This document shows, one piece after another, positions 27,242 through 35,664 of a stretch of 64,000 nucleotides of DNA. The number at the start of each line of letters is the position of its first letter. The stretch's first letter is position 1. The DNA is taken from positions 59,580 to 123,579 of the forward strand of contig CAJQOH010000013.1 of the NCBI GenBank assembly GCA_905479915.1, written 5' to 3'. The notes under the pieces are model-generated. The model did not search any database. It was not told the origin of the DNA and worked only from the letters and a program-made list of their open reading frames with translations. The stretch comes from an uncultured Flavobacteriales bacterium. GTDB taxonomy: Bacteria; Bacteroidota; Bacteroidia; Flavobacteriales_E; Vicingaceae. The translations under genes were made by a program, and so were the position numbers.

Positions 27242-27712
27242 CTACTTTTCTTTAAACTGAAGGGATACTGAATTGATGCAATACCTTAACCCTGTTGGTT
27301 CAGGTCCATCTTCAAAAACATGTCCTAAGTGGCCACCGCAATTGGCACAATGCACTTCATTTCTAGAATATCCTAAATCATTATCAGTTCCAATGGCAAT
27401 ACCATTTTCAATAAAAGTGTAAAAACTAGGCCAACCCGTACCCGATTTAAATTTAGTATTTGATAAAAAGAGCTTTTGTTCACATCCAGCACAAGAGTAT
27501 GTTCCCTCTTTTTTATTGTCCCAAAATTTACCTGTAAAGGGACTTTCAGTACCACTTTTCCTTAAAACGTTATACTGTTCTAGAGAAAGCTTTTTTTGCC
27601 ATTCTTTATCTGATAATTTGAAGTTATAAGTTTGTTCAGTATTCTTTGTTTTTTGTCCACAAGAAATAAGCGTAAATAAGGTGATTGAAAAAAATAAAAA
27701 AGATAGTCTCAT
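27242..27712 (-). CDS. msrB: Peptide-methionine (R)-S-oxide reductase, lipoprotein form
   Basis: Reduces methionine-R-sulfoxide in proteins. The 156-residue protein has a lipoprotein signal (LISC, C18 lipidated), so it acts in the periplasm attached to a membrane. The MsrB domain covers about 33-153: zinc pairs C74/C77 and C122/C125, substrate motif GTGWPSF (91-97) and the catalytic cysteine C145 in GLRYCINSVSL. A resolving cysteine upstream of the catalytic domain is not obvious. It is convergent with the barrel gene with one base between stops and is divergent from pheT. Confidence 0.94.
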   Translation of the reverse strand: MRLSFLFFSITLFTLISCGQKTKNTEQTYNFKLSDKEWQKKLSLEQYNVLRKSGTESPFTGKFWDNKKEGTYSCAGCEQKLFLSNTKFKSGTGWPSFYTFIENGIAIGTDNDLGYSRNEVHCANCGGHLGHVFEDGPEPTGLRYCINSVSLQFKEK

Positions 27713-27784
27713 AATTTTAAAATATGGTTATACAAGGTTAACTATATTGTGGGTTTAATTATTACAAACACATTCAATTTTAAG

Positions 27785-27792
27785 TACTTTTG
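27785..27792 (+). promoter_or_regulatory. Putative -7 box of pheT
   Basis: TACTTTTG fits TAnnTTTG exactly and lies 28 bases before the pheT ATG at 27821. No well-spaced TTG was found. It lies inside the 5' extension of the longest possible frame, which supports the later start for pheT. Confidence 0.45.
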
Positions 27793-27820
27793 TCGCTTAA
27801 ATTACAATAAGAATAGAGAC

Positions 27821-30238
27821 ATGAAAATTTCTTACAACTGGCTAAAAAACTACATTGACGTTGAGGTTAACCCTGAAAATATTTCAGAGATATTAACTGA
27901 TAGTGGTTTAGAGATTGATGGAATGGAAAAAATCCAAACGATTAAAGGAGGATTAGAAGGTTTGGTTGTAGGTGAAGTGTTATCTAAAGAAAAACATCCA
28001 GATGCCGATAAATTGAATTGTTCTACCATTGATATTGGAGGTGAAGAACCATTGAATATCGTTTGTGGAGCATCTAATTTAGATGTTGGGCAGAAAGTGG
28101 TTGTAGCTACTATCGGAACAACTCTTTATTCTGGAGATGATAGTTTTAAGATTAAGAAATCAAAAATTAGAGGACAATTGTCTGAAGGTATGATTTGTGC
28201 TGAAGATGAAATTGGTTTAGGGCAAGGTCATGATGGGATAATGGTTCTTGAGCCTGATACTGCAGTTGGAACTTTGGCAAAAGATTATTTTAATATTGAG
28301 GATGATTATGAGTTAGAAATTGGATTAACACCAAATAGAGCAGATGCTACTGGTCATATAGGTGTGGCAAGAGATTTAGTTGCTGTTTTAGGTCAAAAGC
28401 AAGAAATTAATTTAGTAAAACCATCAGTAGATGCTTTTAAGATTGATAATACAGATTTAAAAATTACTGTTGAGGTTGAAGATTCAAATTTATGTCCTCG
28501 TTATTCTGGGCTTACAATAAGTGGATTACAGGTTAAAGATTCGCCAGATTGGTTAAAAAATAGATTGTTAAGTATCGGATTAACTCCTATAAATAATGTA
28601 GTTGATGTTACTAATTTTGTTTTACACGAAACAGGTCAACCCTTACATGCTTTTGATGCTGAAAAAATAGCAGGGAATAAAGTTGTGGTTAAGACGCTAC
28701 CCGCTAAAACAAAGTTTATCACACTTGATGATGCAGAAAGAGAATTGTCAGAACATGATTTGATGATTTGCAATGAAAAAGAAGGGATGTGTATTGCTGG
28801 AGTATTTGGTGGTAGTGATTCTGGAGTATCTAATAATACAACAAGTATTTTTTTAGAAAGCGCATACTTTAATGCTGTTTCTGTCCGTAAATCAGCAAAA
28901 AGACATGGATTGAACACAGATGCTTCTTTTAGATTTGAAAGAGGTGCAGATCCAAGAATTACTATTTATGCTTTAAAGAGAGCAGCAAATTTAATTAAGG
29001 AAGTTGCTAGAGGTTCTATATCTTCTGAAATAATTGATATTTATCCAACAGAGATAGAAAATATTCAGATCGATTTTTCTTTTGACAATTGTGATCGTTT
29101 GATAGGTCAAGCTATTGATAGGGATGTGATTAAAAAGATTTTAACAGATTTAGAGATAGAAATAATAGCAGAAAATGGAGATGAATTAAAGTTGTCTGTT
29201 CCTCCATTTAAGGTAGATGTTCAAAGAGAGGTGGATGTTATAGAAGAAGTATTAAGGGTTTATGGTTATAATAATATTGAATTGCCAGAGGTTTTAAAAT
29301 CTTCTTTATCCTATAGAACAAAACCTGAAAAGGAAAAAGTAACCAATATTATTTCTGATTTATTGGTTTCTAAAGGATTTAATGAAATGTTATCTAATTC
29401 ATTAACAAAGTCGGGTTATTATCCAACTGCAGAAAATACGTTGGTGAGAATTAAAAATCCATTGAGTAAAGATTTAGACGTTTTAAGACAGTCTATGTTG
29501 TTTGATGGATTAGAAACTATTGTCTATAATCAGAATCGTAGAAATAGTGATGTGAAGCTATTTGAATGGGGAAAAACATATTTCAAAACAGAAACAAAAT
29601 TTAAAGAACATAGTCATTTAAGTTTATTTATTTCTGGAGCATCAGTTAATGAAAATTGGGATACAGCTAATGCTGGTGATGTTAACTTTTATCAGTTAAA
29701 AGGTATTGTAAATACCATCATGGAAAAGTTTGGGTTGAATAAATTTAATGTACGAATTGAAGAATCAGAATTGGCTTGTTTAGATTACGGTTTAAAGTAT
29801 AAGGTTAATAATATTGATTTAGTGGATTTTGGTAAAGTTGATGCAGCTACTCAAAAACAATTTGATATTAATAATGAAGTATTCTATATCATCTTTAATT
29901 ATGATAATTTGATTAAACTGATAGGAATGAATAAAGTTGTTTATAAAGAAGTTTCTAAATTTCCTGCGGTACGCAGAGATTTGGCTTTATTAGTTGATAA
30001 GGCTGTTACTTATAGCTCTATTCAGGAATTAGCATCTAAACAGGACAAAAAGCTTTTAAAATCGATTAATTTATTTGATGTTTATGAAGGTAAGAACTTG
30101 CCAGAAGGTAAGAAATCTTATGCTTTGAGTTTTCAATTCCAAGATGAGCATAAAACGTTGGTAGATGCTCAAATTGATAAAGTAATGTCTAAGGTTATTA
30201 ATTCTTTAGAGAAGGAGTTTGATGCTCAATTGAGATAG
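27821..30238 (+). CDS. pheT: Phenylalanine--tRNA ligase beta subunit
   Basis: An 805-residue protein, the normal length for bacterial PheT. It begins MKISYNWLKNYIDVEVNPEN. The tRNA-binding EMAP-like domain follows (GLVVGEVLSKEKHPDADKLN to about residue 150), then B3/B4 editing (LHETGQPLHAFDAEKI, SFRFERGADP), the B5 domain, a catalytic-like core with RNPLSKDLDVLRQSMLFD-type pattern around 550, and a C-terminal FDX-ACB anticodon domain starting near KFPAVRRDLALLVDK. The frame is open 24 codons further upstream, but that stretch contains the promoter box and is not conserved-looking. pheS is not adjacent. A strong hairpin terminator follows. Confidence 0.95.
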   Translation: MKISYNWLKNYIDVEVNPENISEILTDSGLEIDGMEKIQTIKGGLEGLVVGEVLSKEKHPDADKLNCSTIDIGGEEPLNIVCGASNLDVGQKVVVATIGTTLYSGDDSFKIKKSKIRGQLSEGMICAEDEIGLGQGHDGIMVLEPDTAVGTLAKDYFNIEDDYELEIGLTPNRADATGHIGVARDLVAVLGQKQEINLVKPSVDAFKIDNTDLKITVEVEDSNLCPRYSGLTISGLQVKDSPDWLKNRLLSIGLTPINNVVDVTNFVLHETGQPLHAFDAEKIAGNKVVVKTLPAKTKFITLDDAERELSEHDLMICNEKEGMCIAGVFGGSDSGVSNNTTSIFLESAYFNAVSVRKSAKRHGLNTDASFRFERGADPRITIYALKRAANLIKEVARGSISSEIIDIYPTEIENIQIDFSFDNCDRLIGQAIDRDVIKKILTDLEIEIIAENGDELKLSVPPFKVDVQREVDVIEEVLRVYGYNNIELPEVLKSSLSYRTKPEKEKVTNIISDLLVSKGFNEMLSNSLTKSGYYPTAENTLVRIKNPLSKDLDVLRQSMLFDGLETIVYNQNRRNSDVKLFEWGKTYFKTETKFKEHSHLSLFISGASVNENWDTANAGDVNFYQLKGIVNTIMEKFGLNKFNVRIEESELACLDYGLKYKVNNIDLVDFGKVDAATQKQFDINNEVFYIIFNYDNLIKLIGMNKVVYKEVSKFPAVRRDLALLVDKAVTYSSIQELASKQDKKLLKSINLFDVYEGKNLPEGKKSYALSFQFQDEHKTLVDAQIDKVMSKVINSLEKEFDAQLR

Positions 30239-30256
30239 TTTATCTAAATATTTGAA

Positions 30257-30296
30257 TAAAAAAAGGCTAGAGTAAATTTACTCTAGCCTTTTTTTT
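30257..30296. terminator. Palindromic terminator after pheT
   Basis: GGCTAGAGTAAA/TTTACTCTAGCC at 30265-30288 is a perfect 24-base palindrome flanked by A tract on the left and T tract on the right, so it can terminate on either strand. It follows the pheT stop by 26 bases. Confidence 0.85.
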
Positions 30297-30312
30297 ATCT
30301 CTTTGTAAAAGC

Positions 30313-30347
30313 AAAAAAATCCCGTCCTTCAATTGAAGGACGGGATT
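30313..30347 (-). terminator. Palindromic terminator of the T9SS protein gene
   Basis: A 30-base perfect palindrome (30318-30347, arms AATCCCGTCCTTCAA and TTGAAGGACGGGATT). On the minus strand it is followed by a run of seven T, so it terminates the leftward gene whose stop is at 30369. Confidence 0.8.
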
Positions 30348-30368
30348 GTATTTTTATAATTACTATTC

Positions 30369-32315
30369 TTATTTAGTAAGTATTACTTTTTGAGTTGTAG
30401 AACCATTCTCAGTATTGATAGTTACAAAATAAACACCTTTAGCGTTATTTGAAAGATCAACTGTTGTTTGGTTTCCGTTAACAGTGTTTTGAGCAACTGT
30501 CTTACCAACAAGGTTTATAACTGTATAGTTAAAGTTGTTAGCATCAGTATTGATTGCTAGAACTCCATTTGTTGGATTAGGGAAGATAGAAACGTTAGTT
30601 TCTTCTATAACAGGTGCATCATCACCAAGTACTAATACAAAATCAGAGTTGTCAAAACCAACTTCTCTTAAGTAGTGCCACTGTGGAGCAGTTAATGGAT
30701 CTGCTAATGAAGAACCTCCTGGAGCTGTTCCATATACGATTGGCACTTCATAATCTTTAACATTGTTTTCTATTGTTTCAACTGCTGCAGTAGGATATCC
30801 AGCAACAAAATCAGCTGGCGTTCCATCAGTTAAGTTTACGATGAAAGTCCATAAATCTGCAACGATATCATGACCTTTAGCCCAAACCTGAGGATACTCT
30901 CTGCTTGTACTAAGACCAGGAGCAGAACCTGTCCAAGTATAAATCATTTTGTTTCCATCTTGGCTTCTAGAAGCTTGTGGTCTTACGTTGAAAGTACTGT
31001 TGTTTGGAGCTGTTGTATACCATTCGAAATCATCAACATGAACAGAATCAATGAAATTAACATCCCATCCTGTACCATTAGTAGTAGTTTCAAATAAGAA
31101 ACCAGCTTGTCTTGCAGCAAATGTGAAACCTAAAGAATCTGGATGTGCAGAAAAACCTGAATTGATTTCTCCAAAAATTCTTAATTCATCGTTAGCATCT
31201 ACAACTACATCAAAAGAACCAAACTGAGGTCTTTGAACTGCAGGGTTACTATTTAATGGGAAAGTGTATTGTTGTAAAGTTGGGTCAGTAGAAAAATCAA
31301 AATCATTTACATTAGCCCAATTTGCACCAGCATCAGTTGTTTTCATTACATATGGTCTAGTCATTGTGTTAGCACCCCAAGATCCCATAACTACCATGTA
31401 ACCTGTGTTTCCATCAACTGACCATGCCATGTTAGGTAAACCAGCTAAGTTGTAGGTATCTCCTGCGTTATCAGTAGTATTCCATCCTGGAGTAATTGTA
31501 TCAACAACAGTCCAATCAAAGTTGTTATTACCTGAGTTAAAATCACCTCTTACGATAAAGTATTTAGAGTAGTTATCAGCAACATCATATGCAGCTACTG
31601 GAGTAGCTCCAGAGTTGTTGTTGTTAGTTGATACATACCAAGCAGTACCTTGAGAAGTAACATATAATCCAGCAACTCCCCACTCATTAGCATCACCTAA
31701 AGTAGAAATTGAATTACTGTTGTATGTTTCATCTAATAAAGTTCCATCAAGTTTGAAAGAAGCTCTAAACGTTTGTGCCCAACCATTATCAGCAGCACCA
31801 GCTCCTGTTTCTAAAGCAGGACCAGCTTGTACCATAAAAGCGTTAGCAGGATCTGTATTTGTAGTAGGGTTGTAAATACCCATGTTTGGATATCTGTTTC
31901 CGTTCCATGTTGCTCCACTTCCTGTTGGAGTTGTTTGGTAAGGATTGATTGTCCAGTTAGCACCACCATCAGTAGAATAATCTAAAGAGATAATTCCTGT
32001 AGCGTTTGTTCCACCTGCACCACCATCATTTTGTCTGTGTACAAATCCAACAGTGTTGATGTCTTTGTTATAAACTACTTGATTTTGTCTATCACCAAGA
32101 ATAGAATAAATGTTAAATGATGTTCCAATATCAATTGTAGAAGCAGCTTTAGCATTTGGAGCAGAAACTGGATTAGCTAATACATTGTTTGAATTTGAAT
32201 TTTGATCAATTCTCTCTTGCCCAGCAGCATCACGGATTACCGCTTTGCTTCTATCTTGAGCACTAGCAGATAACGTAAAAACAGCCGCAGAGGCTAATAG
32301 TAAATATTTTTTCAT
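30369..32315 (-). CDS. Secreted protein with T9SS type A sorting domain
   Basis: A 648-residue protein with a clear signal peptide (MKKYLLLASAAVFTLSASAQ) and a C-terminal type A sorting domain: VSIFPNPTNGVLAI about 75 residues from the end, then NLVGKTV and the terminal GVYFVTINT...TQKVILTK. It is therefore exported by T9SS and probably attached to the surface. The body has repeated W/G-rich blades (YSTDGGANWTINPY, MKTTDAGANWANVND) like BNR/sialidase-type beta-propellers, but no catalytic set is visible. Unlike most neighbours it is rich in G, N, T and A and has well-spaced strong signals (promoter and terminator), so it may be abundantly expressed. Function unknown. Confidence 0.88.
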   Translation of the reverse strand: MKKYLLLASAAVFTLSASAQDRSKAVIRDAAGQERIDQNSNSNNVLANPVSAPNAKAASTIDIGTSFNIYSILGDRQNQVVYNKDINTVGFVHRQNDGGAGGTNATGIISLDYSTDGGANWTINPYQTTPTGSGATWNGNRYPNMGIYNPTTNTDPANAFMVQAGPALETGAGAADNGWAQTFRASFKLDGTLLDETYNSNSISTLGDANEWGVAGLYVTSQGTAWYVSTNNNNSGATPVAAYDVADNYSKYFIVRGDFNSGNNNFDWTVVDTITPGWNTTDNAGDTYNLAGLPNMAWSVDGNTGYMVVMGSWGANTMTRPYVMKTTDAGANWANVNDFDFSTDPTLQQYTFPLNSNPAVQRPQFGSFDVVVDANDELRIFGEINSGFSAHPDSLGFTFAARQAGFLFETTTNGTGWDVNFIDSVHVDDFEWYTTAPNNSTFNVRPQASRSQDGNKMIYTWTGSAPGLSTSREYPQVWAKGHDIVADLWTFIVNLTDGTPADFVAGYPTAAVETIENNVKDYEVPIVYGTAPGGSSLADPLTAPQWHYLREVGFDNSDFVLVLGDDAPVIEETNVSIFPNPTNGVLAINTDANNFNYTVINLVGKTVAQNTVNGNQTTVDLSNNAKGVYFVTINTENGSTTQKVILTK

Positions 32316-32357
32316 GTTTTTAATTTAGTTAGTAATTTTTAATTTTAGTTAGTATCG

Positions 32358-32391
32358 CAAATGTAATGAATAAATTAAATTATTCGATCAA
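32358..32391 (-). promoter_or_regulatory. Promoter of the T9SS protein gene
   Basis: On the minus strand TACATTTG (plus-strand coordinates 32358-32365) matches TAnnTTTG, with TTG at 32389-32391, spacing 23. The spacing is at the long end of the known range. The leader would be about 40 bases. Confidence 0.5.
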
Positions 32392-32441
32392 CCATTTCAT
32401 AAAAGGTACGATTCTCTATAAAAAGGTGTTGAATGTTGGTT

Positions 32442-34433
32442 TTAATCTAGAAATAGTTGTTCATTAACAATGTTTGGAAGTGTAATTTTTAGCTCTGGAT
32501 TTCTATCCATTTCACGTTTAATAGCAAAAATAGCTTCATCATTTCTAGCCCAGCTTCTGCGAGCAATTCCATTGTTTACATCCCAAAATAACATTGATTT
32601 TAATCTTCTGTCAGCATCTTTAGAGCCATCTAGAGTCATACCAAACCCTCCGTTAATTACTTCTCCCCAACCAACTCCACCACCATTGTGAATTGATACC
32701 CAGGTAGCTCCTCTAAAACTATCACCAATAACATTATGAATAGCCATGTCTGCAGTAAACTGAGAACCATCGTAAATATTTGAAGTTTCTCTATAAGGAG
32801 AATCAGTTCCTGAAACATCATGATGATCTCTTCCTAAGTTTACCGGTGCAGAAAGTGTTTCATTTGCTACAGCATTATTAAATGCTTCAGCAATTTTACT
32901 TCTTCCTTCGGCATCAGCATATAAAATACGGGCTTGAGAACCAACAACTAATTTGTTTTCTTGAGCCCCTTTAATCCAAGTAATGTTGTCTTGCATTTGT
33001 TGTTGAATTTCTTTCGGAGATTCTTTCATAATCTCTTCTAATACTTTGCAAGCAATATCATCTGTAATTTTTAAATCTGCTGGTTTACCAGAAGTACAAA
33101 CCCATCTAAACGGTCCGAAACCATAATCGAAACACATTGGTCCCATAATATCTTGAACGTAAGAAGGGTATTTAAAATCAATTCCATTTTCAGCCATTAT
33201 ATCAGCTCCGGCTCTACTAGCCTCTAGTAAGAAAGCATTTCCATAATCAAAAAAGTAAGTTCCTTTTGCTGTGTGTTTGTTAACTGCAGCCGCATGTCTT
33301 CTTAAAGTTTCCTGAACTTTTTCTTTAAATAACTCCGGGTTATTGGCCATCATATCATTACTTTCTTCAAAAGGGATTCCCGCTGGGTAATACCCTCCAG
33401 CCCATGGGTTATGTAATGATGTTTGATCAGAACCTAAATCAACATAAATATTTTCTTCATCAAATTTCTCCCATACATCAACAATGTTTCCATCATAAGC
33501 AATAGAAACTATTTCTTTAGCTGCTTTTGCTTTTGTAACTCTTGCACATAATTCATCTAAATCAGAAATAATTTCATCTACCCAACCTTGTTCATGTCTT
33601 TTATATGAAGCATCAGGGTTTACTTCGGCAGTTACAGAAACTACTCCAGCAATATTTCCTGCTTTTGGTTGAGCTCCACTCATTCCTCCTAATCCAGAAG
33701 TCACAAATAGTTTTCCTGCAGTTCCTTGATCATCGATCTTACGGCAACCGTTTAATACTGTAATTGTTGTTCCATGCACGATTCCTTGTGGTCCTATATA
33801 CATGTAAGAACCAGCAGTCATTTGTCCGTATTGTGTAACACCTAAAGCGTTAAATTTTTCCCAATCATCCGGTTTAGAATAGTTAGGAATCATCATTCCA
33901 TTTGTAACTACAACTCTTGGAGCATCTTTGTGCGATGGAAATAATCCCATAGGATGACCTGAATACATTACTAATGTTTGTTCATCTGTCATTTCAGACA
34001 AATATTGCATACACAATAAGTATTGCGCCCAGTTAGAGAAAACACCTCCATTACCACCATAGGTAATTAGTTCATGTGGGTGTTGTGCAATAGCATAATC
34101 CAAGTTGTTCTGGATCATCAACATTATTGATTTTGCTTGAACAGATTTTCCTGGGTACTCATCTATCGGACGAGCATATATTTTATAATCAGGACGAAAA
34201 CGGTACATGTAAATACGACCGTAAGTTTCTAATTCGTCTTTAAATTCTTTAATTAGAATTGGATGGTGCTTTGCATCGAAATAGCGTAAAGCATTTTTTA
34301 AGGCTAGTTTTTTTTCATCAGCAGATAATATGTCTTTTCTTTTTGGTGCATGACTAACTGTTGTGTCTAATGCTTTAAAATCAGGTAGTTCATTAGGAAT
34401 ACCTTGTTGTATTTCTTCTTTAAAATTTAACAT
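32442..34433 (-). CDS. hutU: Urocanate hydratase
   Basis: Converts urocanate to 4-imidazolone-5-propionate in histidine breakdown, using a tightly bound NAD+. Family signatures: ELITYGGNGGVFSNWAQYLL, YSGHPMGLFPSH, MTAGSYMYIGPQGIVHGT, VTSGLGGMSGAQPKA (NAD loop) and the active-site region GYGFGPFRWVCTSGKP with the catalytic cysteine. The protein is 663 residues, about 100 longer than the Pseudomonas/Bacillus enzymes, as in other Bacteroidetes forms. No other hut gene is in the window, so the pathway is not clustered here. Confidence 0.96.
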   Translation of the reverse strand: MLNFKEEIQQGIPNELPDFKALDTTVSHAPKRKDILSADEKKLALKNALRYFDAKHHPILIKEFKDELETYGRIYMYRFRPDYKIYARPIDEYPGKSVQAKSIMLMIQNNLDYAIAQHPHELITYGGNGGVFSNWAQYLLCMQYLSEMTDEQTLVMYSGHPMGLFPSHKDAPRVVVTNGMMIPNYSKPDDWEKFNALGVTQYGQMTAGSYMYIGPQGIVHGTTITVLNGCRKIDDQGTAGKLFVTSGLGGMSGAQPKAGNIAGVVSVTAEVNPDASYKRHEQGWVDEIISDLDELCARVTKAKAAKEIVSIAYDGNIVDVWEKFDEENIYVDLGSDQTSLHNPWAGGYYPAGIPFEESNDMMANNPELFKEKVQETLRRHAAAVNKHTAKGTYFFDYGNAFLLEASRAGADIMAENGIDFKYPSYVQDIMGPMCFDYGFGPFRWVCTSGKPADLKITDDIACKVLEEIMKESPKEIQQQMQDNITWIKGAQENKLVVGSQARILYADAEGRSKIAEAFNNAVANETLSAPVNLGRDHHDVSGTDSPYRETSNIYDGSQFTADMAIHNVIGDSFRGATWVSIHNGGGVGWGEVINGGFGMTLDGSKDADRRLKSMLFWDVNNGIARRSWARNDEAIFAIKREMDRNPELKITLPNIVNEQLFLD

Positions 34434-34555
34434 GAAAGTTGTTGTTGAGTGTGAATAATTAGTTTTTGGAGATTTACTCTAAAACTAAGGGTAGCGAGAG
34501 TTGCATCTAAAATCTATTTTGCTAATAGCAATTTGATATGTTAAATTATTTGAGA

Positions 34556-34732
34556 TCATTTCTTTGTTCTTCTTCCTTTCGATTTATCAAAACCATATGG
34601 ACAATGTCTGCATCCATTTTCACAACAGTATCCTCTTTTTAAAAGGTATTTTTCAGTAAAAACGCGATAACCTTCAGGTGTGAGATAAAAGTCATCGCTA
34701 TCCAATTTGTTTATTTTTGAAAAATCGTTCAT
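34556..34732 (-). CDS. Small cysteine-rich DUF5522 family protein
   Basis: A 58-residue frame from ATG 34732 to TGA 34556. The protein starts MNDFSKINKLDSDDFYLTPE and contains GYRVFTEKYLLKRGYCCENG followed by CRHCPYGFDK. The cluster CC-x3-C-x2-C (C36, C37, C41, C44) and the CRHCPYG motif are the hallmark of the DUF5522 family, widespread in Bacteroidetes. Four cysteines and a histidine suggest metal binding; the function is not known to me. The gene stands alone between hutU and an XRE regulator and is read leftward. Confidence 0.85.
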   Translation of the reverse strand: MNDFSKINKLDSDDFYLTPEGYRVFTEKYLLKRGYCCENGCRHCPYGFDKSKGRRTKK

Positions 34733-34811
34733 TCACTACAAAATTAAGAGATAAAATGAACTTAAAGCCAATCGAAATAATATTATAATTGGAATTTAAT
34801 GAGAGTTAAGG

Positions 34812-35168
34812 TTAATTACTTTTAACTTGGTTAAGCTTGTCCTTTAATTGAGAAATAATTTCTTTTTGATTTTCGATAATCTCATTAAGAAGTTCATTTT
34901 CACGCTCTACTTTAGTTATTCTTTCAGCTAAACTCGAATAATTACTTTGATCTTCATTCGTAGTGTTTTTATTCAGATTATCTTCAGTGAAGTAGGCAAC
35001 AGAAACTCCTAAAACATTCGCTATTTCAGTTAAAGTATAAAAATTAACTTTTGAAGTAACCTCTATATGAGAAATTAAGGCTCTTGTTTTGTTAATTAGA
35101 TCAGCTAACTCTTGCTGACTAATACTTTTTTCTGCTCGTAATACTTTTATTTTTTTTCCGATTTCCAC
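34812..35168 (-). CDS. XRE-family HTH regulator with C-terminal coiled coil
   Basis: A 118-residue DNA-binding protein. Residues 3-62 form an XRE/Cro helix-turn-helix (IKVLRAEKSISQQELADLIN, recognition helix around TRALISHIE). A polar linker follows, then a leucine-zipper-like coiled coil at 80-115 (LAERITKVERENELLNEIIE), probably for dimerisation. The start is GTG. It is divergent from the receiver-only response regulator with 112 bases between, so it may control that promoter or its own; target unknown. Confidence 0.85.
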   Translation of the reverse strand: MEIGKKIKVLRAEKSISQQELADLINKTRALISHIEVTSKVNFYTLTEIANVLGVSVAYFTEDNLNKNTTNEDQSNYSSLAERITKVERENELLNEIIENQKEIISQLKDKLNQVKSN

Positions 35169-35213
35169 GCTAACAAAAGTGAATAATTTTAGGTTATCGA
35201 AAAGATAAATATG

Positions 35214-35243
35214 TTGTCATATTGATAATTTATTGTATATTTG
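35214..35243 (+). promoter_or_regulatory. Promoter of the receiver-only response regulator
   Basis: TTG at 35214-35216 and TATATTTG at 35236-35243 are exactly 19 bases apart, identical in the -7 box to the tRNA-Val promoter. The expected transcript begins near 35248, giving a leader of about 30 bases. Confidence 0.75.
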
Positions 35244-35280
35244 ATAGTAGCAATAGTTAATTGATAATTTCACGAATAAT

Positions 35281-35664
35281 ATGAAAATACTTTTAGTAGA
35301 TGATAATAGCTTAGTAAGAGAGTCTTTTAAATCAATATTAAAATTCATACCTGAAGCAAATATAGTCGCAGAATGTTCTGATGGGAATGAAGTCCTTTAT
35401 CAATTAAAATCCAGGAAAATTAATATTGTTTTTATGGATATTTTGATGAAGCATACTGATGGATATGAAGCAACTAAGATTGTTAAAGCCTATGACAGTA
35501 ATATAAAAGTAATTGGATTTTCATTTTTAGATTATACCGCAGTTGGGGATAGAATGAGAGCGTCTGGAGCAGATGGCTTCATTTCAAAATGGCAAGTAAC
35601 TAGAGAGTTGATTATTGATGAAATAAAAAAAGTATCAACAAATCATTCAAATATTAGCTTGTGA
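35281..35664 (+). CDS. Receiver-only response regulator (CheY-like)
   Basis: A 127-residue single REC domain. Acidic pocket D7/D8 (LLVDDNS), phospho-acceptor D53 (VFMDILM), switch serine S81 (IGFSF) and K103 (FISKW) are all in place. No output domain follows, as with CheY, Spo0F or Bacteroidetes phosphorelay intermediates. The N-terminal spacing resembles LuxR-type (NarL) receivers, so it could be a lost-output relative. No histidine kinase is nearby. Its last 22 bases overlap the 3' end of the large convergent surface-protein gene. Confidence 0.9.
   Translation: MKILLVDDNSLVRESFKSILKFIPEANIVAECSDGNEVLYQLKSRKINIVFMDILMKHTDGYEATKIVKAYDSNIKVIGFSFLDYTAVGDRMRASGADGFISKWQVTRELIIDEIKKVSTNHSNISL

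Noticed and set aside
27749..27820. 24-codon N-terminal extension of PheT
   Set aside because: Contains the promoter -7 box and no PheT-like residues; MKISYNWLK is the standard family start.
35214..35280. Riboswitch or regulatory RNA upstream of the response regulator
   Set aside because: Leader is only about 30 bases and I see no stable structure.
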